64,000 bases of DNA from Pseudomonas sp. WS 5079 (GCF_012985465.1 NZ_JAAQWN010000007.1:310001-374000); one strand, 5' to 3'; positions 1 through 8,690 are shown, numbered from the stretch's first letter. A program made the numbers and translations. The notes: generated by a model not told the origin, from the letters alone.

Positions 1-1
1 C

Positions 2-106
2 TCGTTCTATCACGTGCGCGTGTCGGCCTTTGATGACCAGGGACTGGAAGGAGAAGCAGGCGTTTATGACATCTTCTATTACCCACCTGCCACCCGTGTG
101 CAGTAG
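2..106 (+). CDS. 3' end of an unidentified protein, cut by the window edge
   Basis: The first bases stay open in one frame for 34 codons and end at TAG (104-106). The fragment ends in a Tyr/Pro-rich tail (FYYPPATRVQ) after a stretch reading VRVSAFDDQGLEGEAG, which looks like the edge of a beta-sandwich repeat. In other pseudomonads, as I recall, a FecR/LysM-domain envelope protein precedes this type of CHASE2 kinase, so that is the likeliest identity. The visible piece is too short to prove it. It lies in the same reading frame as the kinase, with only six codons between its stop and the kinase start, so the two are probably cotranscribed. Confidence 0.5.
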   Translation, partial: SFYHVRVSAFDDQGLEGEAGVYDIFYYPPATRVQ

Positions 107-124
107 CAGCGCGGCGCTCGCACG

Positions 125-2428
125 GTGAAGTGGTGGCGCCGGGCTGAACAGCGCCAGCCGACCCAGGCCCAACGCCTGTTCAATGGGCTGGTCAGGGAGT
201 GGCTGTGGATCGGTCTGCTTCTGCTGCCGATGACAGCCTTTCTGTCGCTAAGCCCCGGCCTTGCCCTGAATAACCTGCTGTACGACAGCCTGCGGCGCAT
301 GGCGCCGTTGCCGGTGGATCCGCGCATCCTGCTGGTGAACATTGACGACATGAGCCTCAAGGAACTCGGTCAATGGCCGTGGTCGCGGCGCCTGCATGCC
401 GACCTGATTGACCAGTTGAGTGCGGCCAAACCCGCCGGGATCCTGCTCGATGTGATCTTCAGCGAACCGGCGCGCGAGCCGGCCAATGATCAACGCCTGG
501 CCCAGGCGATGTGCAATGCCGGCAATGTCCTGCTGCCGTTGATTCGCGAAGGCACGCCGCGCCTGGGGCAACCCATCGCGCAGATCCTCCCTGTGCTGCC
601 ACTGCGCGATTGTGCGAGGGGGGTGGGTCATATCAACGTGGAAGCGGACAGCGACGGTATTGTGCGCAGCCTGTACCTGCGTGAGGGGCCGCCGGGGCAA
701 CTGGTCCCGCAACTGGCCTGGTTGGCCTTCGAGCTGACCGGCCAGCACACCGATATGCCAGGGCTGTCAGCGTCTTCTGAAGTAACCGATTGGCAGCGTG
801 ACAATGCCATCCGCATCCCATTTATCGCCACCGATCACGGCTTTCCCAGCGTGCCGTATGTCAGTGTCTTGCGCGGTGAGGTCCCTGCCCAACTGTTGCG
901 TGACCGGATCATTCTGGTGGGGGCTACTGCACCGGGCATGGGCGATCGCTATGTGACACCGCTTTCGGCCAGCGTCGGTACCACCCCGGGCGTCGAGATC
1001 CAGGCCAATATCCTCAACGGCCTGCTGCAAGGGCGCAGCATTACCGTGTTGCCTGGCTGGCTGGCCACGCTGCTGTCCACCGCGATGGTGGCCTTGTTGC
1101 TGGGCCTGCTGCTGTTGCGCCCGCGTTATGCGCTGTGGCTGACCCTGGGCTGCATGGCGGGCGCCCTCCTCGCTTCCTGGGGCTTGTTGCGCCTGGGGCT
1201 CTGGTGGTCGCCAGCGGCCACGCTGATCGGCATGCTGCTGGGCTACCTGATCTGGAACTGGCGCCGCCTGAGCGTAATCCTCGCTTACTTCGGCTGGGAA
1301 TTGGCGCGCCTGGACAGCGAGCCCAAGGTGCTGCCGGAACGCCGTCGCGCGGCCGTCAGCAACGGTGATGTGTTGCAGGGCCGTATCGTGGCCCTGGAGC
1401 AAGCGGTCAGTCGTACCCGCGACACCCGGCGTTTTATGGCCGATGGCCTGGAGTGCTTGCCGGTCGCTACGCTGATTACCGATCCCACAGGCGAGATCCT
1501 GTTGGCCAATCGGATCGCCCGCGATGTGTTTGGCAACGAACTGATTGCCCAGAACCTGCTGCAGCAACTGGCGGCACTGGGTTACCCGCCCTTGCAAGGC
1601 CAGGTACATACGCCGCTATCGGCCCTGGAAATCATCGAGTTCCGCGATACCCAGCAACGCAGCCTGCGCCTGGAACTGGCGCCTCTGTTACCGGCCGACG
1701 GTGATGTGGCGTTGGGGTGGCTGTTGAGCTTGACTGACCTGAGTATCGAACGCGACGCCCAGCAGCAACGTGAAACCCTGCTGCGGTTTCTCTCCCATGA
1801 TCTGCGGGCGCCCCACTCGGCAATCCTCGCGTTGCTGGATGTGCAACGGCATGAAGCCTCAGACGTTCCGCAGGTCTTTACCCAGATCGAACAGCAAGTG
1901 CGACGCGCATTGAATTTGACCGAATCGTTCGTTCAACTGGCCAAGGCCGAGTCCGACGGTTATCAGTTTGAGCCCAGCCTGTTTGCCATGTTGGTGCTCG
2001 ATGCGTTTGACCAGGTCGCGCTGCTGGCCCAATTGAAACATATCCAATTGGTCCACGACCTGGACGAGGCTGGTGAGCAAATGGTCCTCGCGGATCAGTC
2101 GCTGCTCACCCGAGCCTTGTTCAACCTGATGGAGAATGCGATCAAGTACAGCCCAGCCGGCACCACGGTGACGGTGCGCCTCGAACGCAACGGCCAATGG
2201 CTGGCTTGTCATATCCAGGACCAGGGCCCCGGCATCGCGGCCCAGGAGCTGCCTGAACTGTTCAGCCAATACCGACGTTTTGCTTCGGCCCAGGGCAGCG
2301 AAGGCCTGGGGCTGGGCCTGACCATGGTCAAGGCGGTGATGGACCGCCATGGGGGGCGGATCGACTGTGTGAGTGTGGTGGGGCAAGGCACGGTTTTCAG
2401 CCTGCAGATGCCGTTGTGGGAGGAGTAA
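125..2428 (+). CDS. CHASE2-PAS sensor histidine kinase
   Basis: This is a membrane sensor kinase of 767 aa. An N-terminal membrane segment (about residues 25-45) leads into a periplasmic CHASE2 domain (about 60-310; ILLVNIDD and GILLDVIF are typical). Three closely spaced hydrophobic helices follow (about 318-395), then a PAS-like region (about 440-560). The HisKA phospho-acceptor is His558 in FLSHDLRAPHS, and the ATPase domain shows an N box (NLMENAIKYS, Asn671), a G1 box (DQGPGIA) and a G2 box (GLGLGL). All kinase motifs are intact, so it should autophosphorylate. The ligand is unknown, and no response regulator is encoded nearby. The start is GTG with no clear Shine-Dalgarno sequence, 18 bases after the previous stop in the same frame, which suggests coupled reinitiation. 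The next gene is convergent. Confidence 0.9.
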   Translation: MKWWRRAEQRQPTQAQRLFNGLVREWLWIGLLLLPMTAFLSLSPGLALNNLLYDSLRRMAPLPVDPRILLVNIDDMSLKELGQWPWSRRLHADLIDQLSAAKPAGILLDVIFSEPAREPANDQRLAQAMCNAGNVLLPLIREGTPRLGQPIAQILPVLPLRDCARGVGHINVEADSDGIVRSLYLREGPPGQLVPQLAWLAFELTGQHTDMPGLSASSEVTDWQRDNAIRIPFIATDHGFPSVPYVSVLRGEVPAQLLRDRIILVGATAPGMGDRYVTPLSASVGTTPGVEIQANILNGLLQGRSITVLPGWLATLLSTAMVALLLGLLLLRPRYALWLTLGCMAGALLASWGLLRLGLWWSPAATLIGMLLGYLIWNWRRLSVILAYFGWELARLDSEPKVLPERRRAAVSNGDVLQGRIVALEQAVSRTRDTRRFMADGLECLPVATLITDPTGEILLANRIARDVFGNELIAQNLLQQLAALGYPPLQGQVHTPLSALEIIEFRDTQQRSLRLELAPLLPADGDVALGWLLSLTDLSIERDAQQQRETLLRFLSHDLRAPHSAILALLDVQRHEASDVPQVFTQIEQQVRRALNLTESFVQLAKAESDGYQFEPSLFAMLVLDAFDQVALLAQLKHIQLVHDLDEAGEQMVLADQSLLTRALFNLMENAIKYSPAGTTVTVRLERNGQWLACHIQDQGPGIAAQELPELFSQYRRFASAQGSEGLGLGLTMVKAVMDRHGGRIDCVSVVGQGTVFSLQMPLWEE

Positions 2429-2440
2429 ACGGCTGTGCAT

Positions 2441-2464
2441 AAAAAACCGGCCGCAAGGGCCGGT
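2441..2464 (-). terminator. Intrinsic terminator of the glyQ-glyS-gmhB-lptA operon
   Basis: On the minus strand a 7-bp stem (ACCGGCC/GGCCGGT) with a five-base loop is followed directly by six T residues. It lies about 135 bases after the lptA stop. On the plus strand there is no T tract, so it should act mainly on the minus operon. Confidence 0.8.
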
Positions 2465-2584
2465 CTTCAACGCTCCAAAAAAACTTATGCACGTTTTCCG
2501 GTGTTTTATTAGCTTAAGAAATATGTAATAGAATCATAAGCCTACAAGCGAAAAACTGCATTTCGCCAACAAACCGTGCACAGG

Positions 2585-2593
2585 TTATCCACA
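2585..2593 (+). promoter_or_regulatory. Consensus DnaA box (TTATCCACA)
   Basis: An exact match to the DnaA 9-mer lies at the end of an AT-rich stretch (about 2475-2580), just beyond the lptA stop. The AT-rich stretch holds no gene that I can see. One isolated box does not make an origin. It is one of seven exact copies in the first 22 kb. Confidence 0.45.
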
Positions 2594-2598
2594 GAACG

Positions 2599-3369
2599 TC
2601 AGATCACCGCCTGGTCCGCTGCAACCGGCAGTGGCGGCAGCGAACCCATGGCCCGTTGCTGCGCCTCATTCCACGCTGCAGCGCGGTCATTGAGCGCGGC
2701 AATTGCACGCGGTCCTTCCCCTTGCGCATACATCGGCTCGCCGATCACCACGGTGATGGTGCCTTTGCGCTTGGCCCAGCCTTCCTTGGGCCAGAACTTG
2801 CCGGCATTGTGGGCAATCGGCAGTACTGGCAGGTTGGCGTTGACCGCCAATGCCGTACCGCCCCGGGAGAACTTGCCTACAGTGCCAAAGGGTACGCGAG
2901 TGCCCTCCGGGAAGATCAGTACCCACACCCCATCCTTGAGCAGCTCGTCACCCTTCTTCGCCACATGCTTGAGCGCGGCCTTGGGGTTGTCGCGGTCGAT
3001 GGCAATCGGGCGCAGCATGGCCATCGCCCAGCCAAAGAACGGCACGAACAGCAACTCACGCTTGAGCACCTGGCTCAGGGGCGAGAAATACGCGGAAAGA
3101 AAGAAGGTCTCCCAGGTGCTCTGGTGGTTCGACAGGATCACGCACGGCTGGTCCGGCACATTCTCGGCACCCTTGACCTCGAAACGAATGCCCAGGAACA
3201 CCTTGGTCAGCCACAACGCGCAGCGGCACCAATAGACGTTGATAAAGCGATAGCGCGCCTTGAATGGCAAAAAGGGCGCGATAAAAAAGCTCAGGGTGCA
3301 CCAGAGAAACGAACTGGTGCCCAGCAGCAGGTAAAAGAAGAAGGTTCTGATGGCCTGCAAAATCGACAT
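2599..3369 (-). CDS. lptA: Lysophospholipid / 1-acylglycerol-3-phosphate acyltransferase
   Basis: This 256-aa membrane-bound enzyme is predicted to acylate lysophosphatidic acid to phosphatidic acid in phospholipid synthesis. An N-terminal hydrophobic region (about 8-35) precedes the acyltransferase motif NHQSTWE (His82, Glu87) and the acceptor-binding motif FPEGTR (153-158). The acidic catalytic partner is Glu (HX4E), whereas most PlsC proteins have HX4D. It matches PA0005 lptA and HdtS of P. fluorescens by position and, from memory, by sequence. The ATG at 3369 is chosen because the hydrophobic N-terminus starts there; the open frame continues upstream without family-like sequence. It is the last gene of the glyQ-glyS-gmhB-lptA operon. 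Confidence 0.9.
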   Translation of the reverse strand: MSILQAIRTFFFYLLLGTSSFLWCTLSFFIAPFLPFKARYRFINVYWCRCALWLTKVFLGIRFEVKGAENVPDQPCVILSNHQSTWETFFLSAYFSPLSQVLKRELLFVPFFGWAMAMLRPIAIDRDNPKAALKHVAKKGDELLKDGVWVLIFPEGTRVPFGTVGKFSRGGTALAVNANLPVLPIAHNAGKFWPKEGWAKRKGTITVVIGEPMYAQGEGPRAIAALNDRAAAWNEAQQRAMGSLPPLPVAADQAVI

Positions 3370-3451
3370 GGCAGCATTTACCGTTGCGGGACAACGCCCG
3401 CCTGTTAAAAGTGCACTCCCGAACAATCCTTGGTCAGGAAGTCGAGGGCGA

Positions 3452-3988
3452 CTAGTTGTTGATAAGTTCTGCGGCAACCGCCGCCAGATCGTCAAAAATC
3501 AAGGTGCCGACCGGCAGGTTTTTCGCCTGGGTCTTTTCGCCTTTCCCGGTCTTTACCAAAACTGGCTGAGAGTCGACGGCTTTGGCGGCCTCCAGGTCAC
3601 CGAGACTGTCCCCGACGAACCATATCCCAGCCAGGGGCACCTTGTAATGTTCTGAAATGATTTTCAACATGCCAGGCTTGGGTTTGCGGCAATCGCAACC
3701 CTCATCCGGCCCGTGGGGGCAGTACACCACCAGCCCCACCTCACCGCCCTGCTCGGCCACCAATGCGCGCAGGCGCGCGTGCATGGCGTCCAGGGTGGCG
3801 ATGTCGTAGTAGCCGCGGGCGATGCCGGACTGGTTGGTAGCGATGGCTACCGTCCAGCCGGCCTTGCTCAACTGCGCGATGGCCTCGACCGAGCCGGGCA
3901 GCGGGATCCACTCCTCCACCGACTTGATGTAAGCGTCGGAGTCGTAATTGATCACCCCGTCCCGATCGAGAATCAGCAGTTTCAACAT
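3452..3988 (-). CDS. gmhB: D-glycero-beta-D-manno-heptose 1,7-bisphosphate 7-phosphatase
   Basis: This 178-aa cytoplasmic HAD-superfamily phosphatase removes the 7-phosphate in the ADP-heptose branch of LPS inner-core synthesis. The nucleophile motif DRDGVIN (Asp8, Asp10) opens the protein. A structural zinc loop reads CPHGPDEGCDC, which separates GmhB from histidinol phosphatases. The C-terminal HAD motif GDSLGDLEAA is present. The gene starts two bases after the glyS stop and is probably translationally coupled to it. Confidence 0.92.
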   Translation of the reverse strand: MLKLLILDRDGVINYDSDAYIKSVEEWIPLPGSVEAIAQLSKAGWTVAIATNQSGIARGYYDIATLDAMHARLRALVAEQGGEVGLVVYCPHGPDEGCDCRKPKPGMLKIISEHYKVPLAGIWFVGDSLGDLEAAKAVDSQPVLVKTGKGEKTQAKNLPVGTLIFDDLAAVAAELINN

Positions 3989-3990
3989 GA

Positions 3991-6045
3991 TCAGCTCAGC
4001 GTCGAGATGTCAGCGATGTTGACGAACAAGCCGCGCAGGCGCGCCAGCATGGCGTAGCGGTTTTTCCGCACGCCAGCATCTTCGGCATTGATCATCACCG
4101 CCTCGAAGAACGCATCCACCGGCTCACGCAAGGTGGCCAGGCGCGCCAGGGCTTCGGCGTAGTTGCGCTCGGCGATCAGCGGCTTCACTGCGTTTTCTGC
4201 CTTGGCGATGGCCGAGTTCAGCGAGAACTCCTTGGCATCGGCAAACAGGCCAGGGTCGACATCGGCATTGCCCAGGCCTTCGGCCTTGCTCAGCAGGTTC
4301 GACACGCGCTTGTTCACGGCGGCCAGGGCGTCCGCTTCCGGCAGCTTGCGGAACGCTTGTACGGCTTGCACACGCTGGTCGAAGTCCAGTGCCGAACCCG
4401 GTTGCAGGGCACGTACCGACAGGTAGACGGAAACGTCCACGCCTTCGTCTTCGTAGCGCGCACGCAGGCGGTCGAACACGAACTCCAGCACTTGCTCGGC
4501 CAGGCCGGCTTGCTTGACCTTGCCACCAAACTGGCCGACGGCAAATACCACGGCCTGGGTCAGGTCGAGGTCGAGCTTTTTGTCGATCAGGATGCGCAGC
4601 ACGCCCAGGGCGGCACGGCGCAGGGCATATGGGTCTTTGCTGCCGGTCGGCAACATGCCGATGCCAAAGATACCGACCAGGGTATCCAGCTTGTCGGCGA
4701 TGGCCACGGCCGCACCGGTCAGGGTGGTTGGCAGCTCGGCGCCAGCGCCACGCGGCATGTACTGCTCGTTCAAGGCCAGGGCGACGTCTTCAGGCTCGCC
4801 GTCATTGAGCGCGTAGTAGTAACCGGCCACGCCTTGCATTTCCGGGAACTCGCCGACCATCTCGGTGGCCAGGTCGCATTTGCACAGCAGGCCCGCGCGT
4901 GCGGCCAAGGCAGCGTCGCCGCCAATGCGTGGGGCGATGTAGGCCGCCAGCTTGGAAACCCGCACAGCCTTGTCGTAGACGCTGCCCAGCTTCTCCTGGA
5001 ACACCACGTTCTGCAGGCGCAGGTTGAAGTCTTCGAGCTTCTGCTTCTTGTCTTGCTTGAAGAAGAACTCGGCGTCGGTCAGGCGCGGGCGTACGACTTT
5101 TTCGTTACCGGCGATGATCTGCTGCGGGTCCTTGCTTTCGATGTTGGCCACGGTGATAAAGCGCGGCAGCAACTTGCCGTCCACATCCAGCAGGCAGAAA
5201 TACTTCTGGTTGTCCTGCATGGTGGTGATCAGGGCTTCTTGCGGCACATCGAGGAAACGCTCTTCGAACGAGCACACCAGTGGCACCGGCCACTCGACCA
5301 GCGCAGTTACTTCGTCGAGCAGGCTTGGCGGCACGATGGCAGTGCCTTCCTGCAAACGGGCCAGCTCTTCGGTGCGCTTGCTGATCAGCTCGCGACGCTC
5401 GTTGGCGTCGGCCAGCACGTAGGCGGCACGCAGGTCAGTGGCGTAGTTGGCCGGCGAGGTGATGCGCACGGCTTCAGGATGGTGGAAGCGGTGACCACGG
5501 GACTCACGACCGGCCTTCTGGGCGAGGATGGTGCAATCGATGACTTCGTCACCGAGCAGCATCACCAACCATTGGGTCGGACGTACGAACTCTTCCTTGC
5601 GTGCACCCCAGCGCATGCGCTTGGGGATCGGCAGGTCATTGAGAGAATCTTCAACGATAGTCGGCAACAGGCTGGCGGTCGGCTTGCCCTTGATGACTTG
5701 GCTGAAACGCAGTTTCGGGCCGCTCTGGTCGATCTCGCTCAGCTCGACGCCGCACTTCTTGGCAAAACCAAGGGCAGCCTGGGTCGGGTTGCCTTCAGCA
5801 TCAAAGGCGGCCTGGCGTGGCGGGCCGTCGAGGTTGATGTTGCGGTCCGGCTGCTGGGTTTCCAGCGCGGTCAGCAATACTGCCAGGCGACGTGGCGCGG
5901 CGTAGACCTTCTTGGCTTCAAACTTCAGGCCGGCAGTCTGCAGGCCTTTCTCGATGCCGGCCAAAAATGCATCGGCCAGGGTGTTGAGGGCCTTGGGTGG
6001 CAGCTCTTCGGTACCCAGTTCAACCAGGAAATCTTGAGCACTCAT
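3991..6045 (-). CDS. glyS: Glycyl-tRNA synthetase beta subunit
   Basis: At 684 aa it has the normal length for the beta subunit of bacterial alpha2beta2 glycyl-tRNA synthetase. The subunit recognises tRNA-Gly and carries the anticodon-binding C-terminal region. The N-terminus (DFLVELGTEELPPKAL) is the family signature, and the C-terminal third resembles the DALR anticodon-binding domain. Its ATG overlaps the glyQ stop by four bases (ATGA), which helps equal expression of the two subunits. No truncation or frameshift is seen. Confidence 0.97.
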   Translation of the reverse strand: MSAQDFLVELGTEELPPKALNTLADAFLAGIEKGLQTAGLKFEAKKVYAAPRRLAVLLTALETQQPDRNINLDGPPRQAAFDAEGNPTQAALGFAKKCGVELSEIDQSGPKLRFSQVIKGKPTASLLPTIVEDSLNDLPIPKRMRWGARKEEFVRPTQWLVMLLGDEVIDCTILAQKAGRESRGHRFHHPEAVRITSPANYATDLRAAYVLADANERRELISKRTEELARLQEGTAIVPPSLLDEVTALVEWPVPLVCSFEERFLDVPQEALITTMQDNQKYFCLLDVDGKLLPRFITVANIESKDPQQIIAGNEKVVRPRLTDAEFFFKQDKKQKLEDFNLRLQNVVFQEKLGSVYDKAVRVSKLAAYIAPRIGGDAALAARAGLLCKCDLATEMVGEFPEMQGVAGYYYALNDGEPEDVALALNEQYMPRGAGAELPTTLTGAAVAIADKLDTLVGIFGIGMLPTGSKDPYALRRAALGVLRILIDKKLDLDLTQAVVFAVGQFGGKVKQAGLAEQVLEFVFDRLRARYEDEGVDVSVYLSVRALQPGSALDFDQRVQAVQAFRKLPEADALAAVNKRVSNLLSKAEGLGNADVDPGLFADAKEFSLNSAIAKAENAVKPLIAERNYAEALARLATLREPVDAFFEAVMINAEDAGVRKNRYAMLARLRGLFVNIADISTLS

Positions 6046-6995
6046 TGTGCAGCCTCCAGCTTAGCCAACACTTCATCACGCAGATCCGGGGTCGCCATCG
6101 GGAAGCCCAGCTTGGCGCGAGCCAGCAGGTAGGCTTGCGCAACGGAACGCGCCAGGGTGCGGACACGCAGGATGTATTGCTGGCGCGCGGTTACCGAGAT
6201 GGCACGGCGGGCGTCCAGCAGGTTGAAGGTGTGGGATGCCTTCAGGACCATTTCGTAGCTTGGCAACGGCAGCGGTTGATCCAGTTCGATCAGGCGCTTG
6301 GCTTCGCTTTCGTAGAAGTCGAACAGTTCGAACAGCTTCTCGACGTTGGCGTGTTCGAAGTTGTAGGTCGACTGTTCCACTTCGTTCTGGTGGAACACAT
6401 CGCCATACGTCACTTTGCCGAACGGGCCGTCAGCCCACACCAGGTCGTAGACCGAGTCCACGCCCTGCAGGTACATGGCCAGGCGTTCCAGGCCGTAGGT
6501 GATTTCGCCGGTCACCGGGTAGCACTCGATGCCGCCCGCCTGCTGGAAGTAGGTGAACTGCGTGACTTCCATGCCGTTGAGCCAGACTTCCCAGCCCAGG
6601 CCCCAGGCGCCGAGGGTTGGCGATTCCCAGTTGTCTTCGACGAAACGGATGTCGTGGACCAGTGGGTCCAGGCCGACATGTTTCAGCGAACCCAGGTACA
6701 GCTCCTGGAAGTTGTCCGGGTTGGGCTTGAGGACCACCTGGAACTGATAGTAGTGCTGCAGGCGGTTGGGGTTTTCGCCGTAGCGGCCGTCAGTCGGGCG
6801 ACGACTGGGCTGCACATAAGCGGCGTTCCAGGTTTCCGGGCCGATGGCCCGCAGGAATGTTGCGGTGTGGAAAGTGCCGGCGCCTACTTCCATATCGTAG
6901 GGCTGAAGTACCACACAACCTTGCTCGGCCCAGTATTGCTGGAGGGCGAGGATCAAGTCTTGGAAGGTACGCACGGCTGGCGTAGGCTGGCTCAC
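6042..6995 (-). CDS. glyQ: Glycyl-tRNA synthetase alpha subunit
   Basis: The alpha subunit (317 aa) carries the class II catalytic core that activates glycine. Characteristic stretches are VLQPYDMEVGAGTFHTATFL and SRRPTDGRYGENPNR. Two in-frame GTG codons compete as start. The one at 6995 is chosen because AGGTGA lies five bases upstream and the protein then starts MSQPTPAV. The GTG at 7004 would add three residues and has only a weak ribosome binding site. Together with glyS it forms the start of the minus-strand operon; tag is divergent. Confidence 0.95.
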   Translation of the reverse strand: MSQPTPAVRTFQDLILALQQYWAEQGCVVLQPYDMEVGAGTFHTATFLRAIGPETWNAAYVQPSRRPTDGRYGENPNRLQHYYQFQVVLKPNPDNFQELYLGSLKHVGLDPLVHDIRFVEDNWESPTLGAWGLGWEVWLNGMEVTQFTYFQQAGGIECYPVTGEITYGLERLAMYLQGVDSVYDLVWADGPFGKVTYGDVFHQNEVEQSTYNFEHANVEKLFELFDFYESEAKRLIELDQPLPLPSYEMVLKASHTFNLLDARRAISVTARQQYILRVRTLARSVAQAYLLARAKLGFPMATPDLRDEVLAKLEAAQ

Positions 6996-7035
6996 AAAAT
7001 TCACCTGTTACTTGGGCTGCGATTTAAAGGGCGGG

Positions 7036-7041
7036 AGTATA
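7036..7041 (-). promoter_or_regulatory. Candidate -10 element for glyQ
   Basis: The 81-bp gap between glyQ and tag contains TATACT on the minus strand, about 40 bases upstream of the chosen glyQ start. I see no convincing -35 at the right distance. No T-box or other leader structure is apparent. Confidence 0.3.
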
Positions 7042-7076
7042 CCCGATTCGGCCCCGCCACCACTCCCTGGAGCCTT

Positions 7077-7634
7077 ATGCCACGCTGCTTTTGGTGTTCT
7101 GAAGATCCGCTGTACATGGCTTATCACGATCAAGAGTGGGGAACGCCGCTGCGCGATGCGCAGGGTTTGTTCGAGTTGCTTTTGCTCGAAGGGTTCCAGG
7201 CGGGCCTGTCCTGGATCACCGTTTTACGCAAACGCGAGCATTATCGAAAGGTCTTGTTCGGTTTTGATCCAAAGCGCCTGGCGCAGTTGAGCGATGCCCA
7301 GATCGAGCAGTTGATGCTCGACCCAGGCATTGTGCGCAACCGCTTGAAACTCAATGCCACCCGGCGCAATGCCGCGGCCTGGCTGGCGCTGGAGGACCCG
7401 GTGGGGTTGCTCTGGTCGTTTGTCGGTGGTGTGCCCAAGGTCAATCACTTCAAGGATCGCAGCCAGGTCCCGGCGATTACGCCAGAGGCCGAAGCCATGA
7501 GCAAAGCCCTCAAGAAAGCCGGCTTCACGTTCGTCGGGCCGACCATCTGCTACGCGTTCATGCAGGCCTCAGGGATGGTCATGGACCACACCCAGGACTG
7601 TGACCGTTACGCGGACTTGGTCAACGCCGGGTAG
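7077..7634 (+). CDS. tag: DNA-3-methyladenine glycosylase I
   Basis: This 185-aa base-excision repair enzyme removes 3-methyladenine from alkylated DNA. The N-terminus MPRCFW with Cys4, His17 in AYHDQEWG, and the His and Cys of MDHTQDC near the C-terminus form the HhH-family zinc snap. Glu38 and Trp46 in EGFQAGLSW match the base-binding pocket of E. coli Tag. The frame is open further upstream, but family sequence starts at this ATG. The gene is divergent from glyQ and 40 bp upstream of the acyltransferase gene. Confidence 0.95.
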   Translation: MPRCFWCSEDPLYMAYHDQEWGTPLRDAQGLFELLLLEGFQAGLSWITVLRKREHYRKVLFGFDPKRLAQLSDAQIEQLMLDPGIVRNRLKLNATRRNAAAWLALEDPVGLLWSFVGGVPKVNHFKDRSQVPAITPEAEAMSKALKKAGFTFVGPTICYAFMQASGMVMDHTQDCDRYADLVNAG

Positions 7635-7674
7635 AATGGCCGCTTTGCGCACCACACACGATCAGGAGTGACCT

Positions 7675-8562
7675 GTGGAAAAGTTAAAAGGCGTCTTGCT
7701 GGTAGGCGCTCTGCGATTGTTTGCCCTGCTGCCCTGGCGCGCCGTGCAAGCCGTGGGTTCGGCGATTGGCTGGATCATGTGGAAGACCCCCAACCGCTCC
7801 CGCGACACGGTGCGGATCAACCTATCCAAGTGTTTCCCGGACATGGACCCGGCCGAGCGCGAGCGCCTGGTCGGCCAGAGCCTGATGGACATCGGCAAGT
7901 CCCTGACCGAGAGCGCGTGCGCCTGGATCTGGCCGGCCCAGCGTTCTATCGACCTGGTACGTGAAGTCGAAGGCCTGGAAGTGCTGCAGCAAGCCCTGGC
8001 CTCTGGCAAAGGCGTGGTCGGCATCACCAGCCACCTGGGCAACTGGGAAGTGTTGAACCACTTCTATTGCAGCCAGTGCAAACCGATCATTTTTTATCGC
8101 CCGCCCAAGCTCAAGGCGGTGGATGACCTGCTGCGCAAGCAACGCGTGCAGTTGGGCAACCGGGTGGCGGCGTCGACCAAAGAAGGCATCCTCAGCGTCA
8201 TCAAGGAAGTGCGCAAGGGCGGCCAGGTGGGGATTCCCGCTGACCCGGAGCCGGCAGAATCGGCCGGGATCTTCGTACCGTTCTTCGCCACCCAGGCGCT
8301 GACCAGCAAGTTCGTGCCGAATATGCTCGCCGGCCATAAGGCGGTGGGCGTGTTCCTGCATGCCCTGCGGCTGCCGGACGGCTCGGGTTACAAAGTGATC
8401 CTGGAAGCGGCGCCAGAAGACATGTACAGCACCGACACGGCCACGTCCTGCGCGGCGATGAGCAAGGTGGTGGAGCGTTATGTCGGCGCCTACCCGAGCC
8501 AGTACATGTGGAGCATGAAGCGCTTCAAGAAACGCCCGCCGGGCGAGGCGCGTTGGTACTGA
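7675..8562 (+). CDS. htrB: Lipid A biosynthesis lauroyl acyltransferase (LpxL/HtrB family)
   Basis: This 295-aa inner-membrane enzyme is predicted to transfer a secondary acyl chain (laurate or hydroxylaurate) from acyl-ACP to lipid A. It has an N-terminal hydrophobic anchor (about 7-35) and the HX4E catalytic motif in SHLGNWEVL. The start is GTG with a strong AGGAG eight bases upstream. It corresponds to PA0011 by position. Together with lptA and gmhB it makes this segment rich in envelope-lipid genes. A REP doublet follows the stop. Confidence 0.92.
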   Translation: MEKLKGVLLVGALRLFALLPWRAVQAVGSAIGWIMWKTPNRSRDTVRINLSKCFPDMDPAERERLVGQSLMDIGKSLTESACAWIWPAQRSIDLVREVEGLEVLQQALASGKGVVGITSHLGNWEVLNHFYCSQCKPIIFYRPPKLKAVDDLLRKQRVQLGNRVAASTKEGILSVIKEVRKGGQVGIPADPEPAESAGIFVPFFATQALTSKFVPNMLAGHKAVGVFLHALRLPDGSGYKVILEAAPEDMYSTDTATSCAAMSKVVERYVGAYPSQYMWSMKRFKKRPPGEARWY

Positions 8563-8594
8563 TACACCCGGCTCTGCAAGCAACAAAGATCAAA

Positions 8595-8681
8595 TGTAGG
8601 AGCTGGCTTGCCTGCGATAGCATCGCCTCGGTGTCACTGAGAGACCGAGTCGCCTGCATCGCAGGCAAGCCAGCTCCCACA
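8595..8681. repeat. REP doublet (GTAGGAGCTGGC class)
   Basis: Two inverted REP units, TGTAGGAGCTGGCTTGCCTG and its near-reverse complement ending in CTCCCACA, flank a short spacer (CCTCGGTGTCACTGAGAGACCGAG) that is itself partly palindromic. It sits between the convergent htrB and TPR genes. Confidence 0.85.
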
Positions 8682-8690
8682 GGGGGTGCC

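Noticed and set aside
2465..2600. Chromosomal origin at the AT-rich stretch with a DnaA box
   Set aside because: Only one exact box is present, and dnaA, dnaN, rpmH and parAB are not adjacent. The true oriC should lie outside the window.
2576..3235. Plus-strand open frame over lptA
   Set aside because: It overlaps the well-supported acyltransferase gene and has a Ser/Arg-rich, unstructured sequence.
4357..6132. 591-codon open frame antisense to glyS
   Set aside because: It is a shadow of glyS without a ribosome binding site or recognisable domain.
6996..7076. T-box leader upstream of glyQ
   Set aside because: The gap is only 81 bases, with no specifier stem or terminator. T-boxes are rare in this group.
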